19,750 bases of DNA from Emcibacter sp. (GTDB lineage Bacteria > Pseudomonadota > Alphaproteobacteria > Sphingomonadales > Emcibacteraceae). A program made the position numbers and the translations under genes. The notes under the pieces are model-generated. The model did not search any database. It was given only the letters and a program-made list of their open reading frames with translations, and was not told the DNA's origin. Shown here in pieces: positions 16,851 through 19,750 of this stretch; the stretch's first letter is position 1; the number at the start of each line of letters is the position of its first letter. The stretch spans positions 1 through 19,750 of the forward strand of contig JALUWZ010000031.1 in the NCBI GenBank assembly GCA_027019205.1, read 5' to 3'.

Positions 16851-16854
16851 GGCC

Positions 16855-17250
16855 ATGACCGGCGGCCAGCGAATATTGCATGCCATGATCCGGGTTCTGG
16901 ACCTGGAGAAATCGCTTGATTTCTATTGCGCGGATATGGGGATGACCTTGCTGCGCCGGAAGGATTTCCCCGAGGGTAAATTTACACTGGCTTTTCTGGG
17001 GTTCGGCAATGAAAAGGATCATACTGTCCTTGAACTGACCCATAACTGGGAGCGGACCGAGCCTTACGAGATCGGCGACGGTTTTGGCCATATTGCCCTC
17101 GGCGTCAGGAATATTTATGACTTCTGTGCAGCGCTGGAGAAAAAGGGTATCGAAATTCCGCGCAAGCCCGGCCCGATGAAGCATGGCTCGACCATATTGG
17201 CCTTTGTGCGCGATCCTGACGGCTATATGATCGAATTTATCGAGCGCTGA
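16855..17250 (+). CDS. gloA: Lactoylglutathione lyase (glyoxalase I)
   Basis: Converts the hemithioacetal of methylglyoxal and glutathione to S-lactoylglutathione, a detoxification step. 131 aa, two VOC modules. Metal ligands line up with E. coli GloA: H9 (RILHAMIRVLDLEKSLDFY), E60 (VLELTHNW), H79 (GFGHIALGV) and E127 (RDPDGYMIEFIE). Being short and lacking the insertions of zinc-type enzymes, it is probably the nickel/cobalt-activated class. ATG at 16855 lies 4 bp after the fabZ stop with AAGGAA inside the fabZ end (16839-16844), so it is co-transcribed. Its stop is only 4 bp from the stop of the convergent dehydrogenase gene, leaving no room for a terminator outside coding sequence. Confidence 0.95.
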   Translation: MTGGQRILHAMIRVLDLEKSLDFYCADMGMTLLRRKDFPEGKFTLAFLGFGNEKDHTVLELTHNWERTEPYEIGDGFGHIALGVRNIYDFCAALEKKGIEIPRKPGPMKHGSTILAFVRDPDGYMIEFIER

Positions 17251-17254
17251 ATCC

Positions 17255-18019
17255 CTATCTGGGGGCCATGCGAATCGCTCCGTCAAGGCGGATAACCTCA
17301 CCATTTAACATCGCATTCTCGCATATATGCCGGGCAAGGCTGGCATATTCATCAGGATTGCCGAGCCTGTTCGGAAAGGGTACGCTGGCCCCGAGAGACT
17401 GTTGCACATCCTCGGGCAATCCCTTCATCATCGGGGTCAGGAACAGGCCCGGCGCAATCGTGCAGACCCGGATGCCAAGCCCGGCAAGATCGCGGGCAAT
17501 CGGCAGGGTGATGCCGACAATGCCGCCCTTGGAGGCCGAATAGGCAACCTGTCCGACCTGTCCTTCAATCGCGGCAACCGAGGCCGTGTTGATGACAACT
17601 CCTCTTTCCGCAGTTTCGAGCGGCGCGAGGGCCGCCATGCGGGCGGTGGTGAGGCGAATAACGTTGAAGGTGCCAACCAGATTGACCTCCACCACCTTTT
17701 TAAAGCGGTCCAGATCATGGGGGATATTATCGCGACCCACGGTTTTCTCGCCAATGGCAATACCGGCACAATTGACCAGAATTCTGGCATCCCCGTGACG
17801 GGCAGCCGCAGAATCCAGAGCAGCTTCAACATTTTCTGCCGAAGCAACGTCAACCTGTTCAAAATGACCCTTGATATCGGTGGCAATCTTTGGCCCCTGT
17901 TCGCCATTCATGTCAAAAATTGTTACTTTTGCCCCGGCTTTGGCCAGGCACCGGGCCGTTGCTTCGCCCAATCCTGATGCGCCGCCGGTAACAATTGCCG
18001 ATAGTCCGCTGATTTCCAT
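17255..18019 (-). CDS. 3-hydroxyacyl-CoA dehydrogenase, HSD10-type short-chain dehydrogenase
   Basis: NAD-dependent SDR resembling mammalian HSD17B10 (3-hydroxy-2-methylbutyryl-CoA / short-chain 3-hydroxyacyl-CoA dehydrogenase), which acts in isoleucine and short-chain fatty-acid breakdown. 254 aa. Cofactor loop TGGASGLG (11-18), D36 after the second strand favouring NAD, NCAG (83-86), and catalytic S147, Y160 and K164 in NTASVAA and YSASKGG. The stretches GQVAYSASKGGIVGITLPIARDL and GEVIRLDGAIRMAPR are characteristic of this subfamily, separating it from FabG. The start ATG has only GAAAG before it. A 28-bp palindrome lies 13 bp upstream and probably controls the gene. Confidence 0.92.
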   Translation of the reverse strand: MEISGLSAIVTGGASGLGEATARCLAKAGAKVTIFDMNGEQGPKIATDIKGHFEQVDVASAENVEAALDSAAARHGDARILVNCAGIAIGEKTVGRDNIPHDLDRFKKVVEVNLVGTFNVIRLTTARMAALAPLETAERGVVINTASVAAIEGQVGQVAYSASKGGIVGITLPIARDLAGLGIRVCTIAPGLFLTPMMKGLPEDVQQSLGASVPFPNRLGNPDEYASLARHICENAMLNGEVIRLDGAIRMAPR

Positions 18020-18032
18020 AATTTATTTCTTT

Positions 18033-18060
18033 CAATACGTTACTGTTCGGTAACATATTG
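18033..18060 (-). promoter_or_regulatory. 28-bp imperfect palindrome, probable repressor operator of the dehydrogenase gene
   Basis: CAATA (18033-18037) and GTTAC (18039-18043) are mirrored by GTAAC (18050-18054) and TATTG (18056-18060). In total 11 of 14 opposed positions pair. It lies 13-41 bp before the dehydrogenase start codon. On the minus strand it is followed by GAAAGAAAT rather than a T run, so a terminator for the upstream EamA gene is less likely. Size and symmetry fit a TetR-family operator; the regulator is not in this window. Confidence 0.55.
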
Positions 18061-18106
18061 CCGCAAGCGGCCCCGGATGTCGAGACTAAATTGCTTCAGG
18101 GCAAAA

Positions 18107-18988
18107 TTATTCCGGACGGGAAAGGCGGGCGAGTTTCTTTTCCCGGTAGGTGGCATATGCGGCACTGGAAAGAATAATGGCCCCACCGAGAAAAGTCAGG
18201 CCATTGACATTGTCGCCAAACAGGGTAACGCCAAGGATCGCCGCAAAGATAATCCGCGAGAAATCAATCGGCATGACAGCACCAAGGTCCGCCCGCGACA
18301 GGGCCCTGGCCAGACAAATATGAGAGGTTGCTGCAAAGGCCCCCATCAGGACGACATAGAGCCATTGCTGCCCCACAGGCCATTGCCAGTGAAACAGCGC
18401 CGCGACCAGACTGATTGGCAGGGTGACGATAAAGGCCATGAGGCTGACCATCGTCGGGTCATCATGGCGGGTCAGCAGCTTGACACAGATCAGGGTAGCG
18501 GCAAAACAGACAGCGGCACCAAGGGCTGTCATGATGCCAATGCTCATGGCCTGATAGCCAGGCCGCACCAGAATGAGAACACCGATAAAGGCGGCGAGGA
18601 TGGCAAATATCCGGTGGCGGCCAATTTTCTCTTTCAGGATAAAAACCGCAAATATCGTCGCGAATATCGGTGCGACATAGCTGAAGGCCACCGCATCGGC
18701 CAGCGGGATGAGGCTGACCGCATAGAAAACCCCGACAATGGAGCCGGTATTGAAAATCCCCCTGAGGATATACAGCGGATATAGACCGTCCGCCAGACGC
18801 GGCAGTCTGGTTTTCAGCAGCACCGGCAGAATAACCAGCGTGCCGAACAGCGTCCTGAAGAAAACCAGAACAAGCGGGTGAATATCACTTGAAAGATACC
18901 GGATGCAGGCCCATACCGCCCCGTGGGTAAGGCTGTAGAGCAGCATATAGACTGCCGCAGCCATCAGCGGTGATTTTTCTTTTATCAT
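18107..18988 (-). CDS. EamA-family (drug/metabolite transporter superfamily) permease
   Basis: Inner-membrane transporter of 293 aa with about ten hydrophobic segments forming two EamA repeats (about 12-140 and 150-285). Typical features are the VWACIRYLSSDIHPLVLVFFRTLFGTLVILPVLL opening and VAFSYVAPIFATIFAVFILKEKIG at the end of the first repeat. The matching end of the second repeat has GVTLFGDNVNGLTFLGGAIILSSA. Substrate cannot be predicted. The start ATG lies 3 bp after the stop of the upstream exported-protein gene. AAAGG stands immediately before the ATG, too close for normal initiation, so it may depend on coupled translation. Ends in a short basic tail. Confidence 0.88.
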   Translation of the reverse strand: MIKEKSPLMAAAVYMLLYSLTHGAVWACIRYLSSDIHPLVLVFFRTLFGTLVILPVLLKTRLPRLADGLYPLYILRGIFNTGSIVGVFYAVSLIPLADAVAFSYVAPIFATIFAVFILKEKIGRHRIFAILAAFIGVLILVRPGYQAMSIGIMTALGAAVCFAATLICVKLLTRHDDPTMVSLMAFIVTLPISLVAALFHWQWPVGQQWLYVVLMGAFAATSHICLARALSRADLGAVMPIDFSRIIFAAILGVTLFGDNVNGLTFLGGAIILSSAAYATYREKKLARLSRPE

Positions 18989-18991
18989 CCT

Positions 18992-19579
18992 TTATTCATG
19001 ATATTTACGACGTTCCCTGTCTTTCATGATGTCAGCAGATTTTGGCAGAATCCGGTTGTTATTAAAATGTTTGGAAGCGGTGTAGAGTCCCAGTGACATC
19101 GAACGCCGGCTGGTCCAGTGGGCAAGGGTATCTATGGTTTTAATATTCATTCTCAACCAATCCTGACCGAAAGCTGAAAACCCGCCCCGGCTTCCGACGG
19201 TACCGGTTTGAAGGATATACATGGGGTTGACCAGAATATCCGACGCACCATCATATAACCTGTGGTCACGAATTTCCATCTTTTCCAGTGCGTAATTTCG
19301 GTCACCATAATATTTCAACTTGATATCGAGCGCCCGAAAGTCATCCCCTTCCGACCCGGTTCCGGCGTAGAATTGATGATCAAGGACAGCAGACCAGTCA
19401 ATATTTGCCGTGTATTTTGTAACTGCCCTTTCCACATCGCGATAATGCGAATCCGTTTTTTTCGGAACTTTATGAATAATCACCCTGAGCGGTTTGCCAA
19501 AGGCCGACAATCCTGAATAACCATGACCGGAATAGAGGAAAAAACATAATAATATCAGAGCGGTACAGGCTGTCCGCAT
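18992..19579 (-). CDS. Small exported protein of unknown function
   Basis: 195 aa, not recognised. The N-terminus (MRTACTALILLCFFLYSGHG) looks like a signal peptide cleaved near residue 20-22. The mature part has no cysteine and no further membrane segment. It is mixed-charge and aromatic (KLKYYGDRNYALEKMEIRD; DWLRMNIKTIDTLAHW) and ends strongly basic (KDRERRKYHE). Base composition is more AT-rich than the central operon. GAGAGA precedes the ATG. The gene is probably transcribed with the EamA gene, only 3 bp downstream, so a linked envelope role is possible. An inverted repeat at 19620-19638 lies about 40 bp upstream of its start. Confidence 0.7.
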   Translation of the reverse strand: MRTACTALILLCFFLYSGHGYSGLSAFGKPLRVIIHKVPKKTDSHYRDVERAVTKYTANIDWSAVLDHQFYAGTGSEGDDFRALDIKLKYYGDRNYALEKMEIRDHRLYDGASDILVNPMYILQTGTVGSRGGFSAFGQDWLRMNIKTIDTLAHWTSRRSMSLGLYTASKHFNNNRILPKSADIMKDRERRKYHE

Positions 19580-19619
19580 GAGTCTCTCGCAGGGTTAGTG
19601 GTCACTATATCCCATATAT

Positions 19620-19638
19620 ATTATCGTTTTACGATAAT
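19620..19638. promoter_or_regulatory. Perfect inverted repeat between the CoA-transferase gene and the exported-protein gene
   Basis: ATTATCGT (19620-19627), TTT, ACGATAAT (19631-19638): eight perfect pairs around three bases. It lies 10 bp after the CoA-transferase stop and about 40 bp before the next gene's ATG. It is AT-rich and lacks a T run after it on the minus strand (ATATATAT follows), so it could be a weak terminator or an operator for the downstream pair. Confidence 0.4.
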
Positions 19639-19648
19639 TTATCAAGAG

Positions 19649-19750
19649 TTATGTCAGGCCTTCAGCAATCGAGAAGTCGGCCTCTGTCCTTGCGCGGACC
19701 TCGTCCACGGTGATATCCGGGGCCAGTTCGGTCAGGGTGACGCCATTGTC
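19649..19750 (-). CDS. 3-oxoacid CoA-transferase subunit B, C-terminal end only
   Basis: The last 33 codons, running in from beyond the right edge and ending in TAA at 19651-19649. The translation contains VTLTELAPDITVDEVRARTEADF, the closing motif of CoA-transferase family I beta subunits (ScoB, AtoA, PcaJ types). Such enzymes move CoA between succinate or acetate and 3-oxoacids. The exact substrate cannot be told from this fragment. With the HSD10-like dehydrogenase nearby it hints at short-chain acyl-CoA or ketone-body metabolism. Confidence 0.85.
   Translation of the reverse strand, partial: DNGVTLTELAPDITVDEVRARTEADFSIAEGLT

Noticed and set aside
1..19750. CRISPR arrays, tRNA genes, insertion sequences, phage or defence genes
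   Set aside because: No regularly spaced repeats, cloverleaf-like sequence, transposase, integrase or recognised defence proteins were seen; the region is mostly conserved housekeeping.

Overview
The window reads as chromosome of an alphaproteobacterium. The gene order rpsB-tsf-pyrH-frr-uppS-cdsA-dxr-rseP-bamA-skp-fabZ, the long acidic tail on ribosomal protein S2 and the HSD10-type dehydrogenase all fit that class. The genus cannot be fixed from the sequence alone. Genes fill almost everything: no gene-free stretch exceeds about 185 bases. I see no tRNA, rRNA, CRISPR array, insertion sequence or prophage part.

Left part (1-5930). A partial Tat-exported MsrP sulfoxide reductase subunit runs off the left edge on the minus strand. 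It diverges from an Uup-type ABC-F ATPase. Converging on uup is a very large minus-strand protein (about 1067 aa) with an N-terminal membrane anchor, a transglutaminase-like fold that appears to lack its catalytic triad, and a von Willebrand A domain with an intact metal site. This is the least understood gene here.

Central part (5930-17250). A translation, lipid-precursor and envelope superoperon on the plus strand. rpsB and tsf sit behind a structured leader that looks like an S2 autoregulatory site. pyrH-frr-uppS-cdsA-dxr-rseP follow with overlapping or nearly abutting genes. bamA, skp, fabZ and a nickel-type glyoxalase I gene (gloA) close the block. Together they cover nucleotide supply and ribosome recycling, isoprenoid precursor synthesis (Dxr), the undecaprenyl carrier (UppS), CDP-diacylglycerol (CdsA), regulated membrane proteolysis (RseP), outer-membrane protein insertion (BamA with Skp) and fatty-acid elongation (FabZ). 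lpxD, normally between skp and fabZ, and lpxA, normally after fabZ, are both absent from this locus.

Right part (17250-19750). Minus-strand genes: an HSD10-like 3-hydroxyacyl-CoA dehydrogenase behind a strong 28-bp palindrome, an EamA-family transporter, a small exported protein of unknown function, and the last 33 codons of a 3-oxoacid CoA-transferase subunit B. The dehydrogenase and the CoA-transferase suggest acyl-CoA or ketone-body metabolism.

No clearly new multi-gene system is visible. The items most worth a second look are the pseudo-transglutaminase/VWA protein, the missing lpxD/lpxA, the palindromic operator at the dehydrogenase gene, and three tandem micro-duplications around pyrH.
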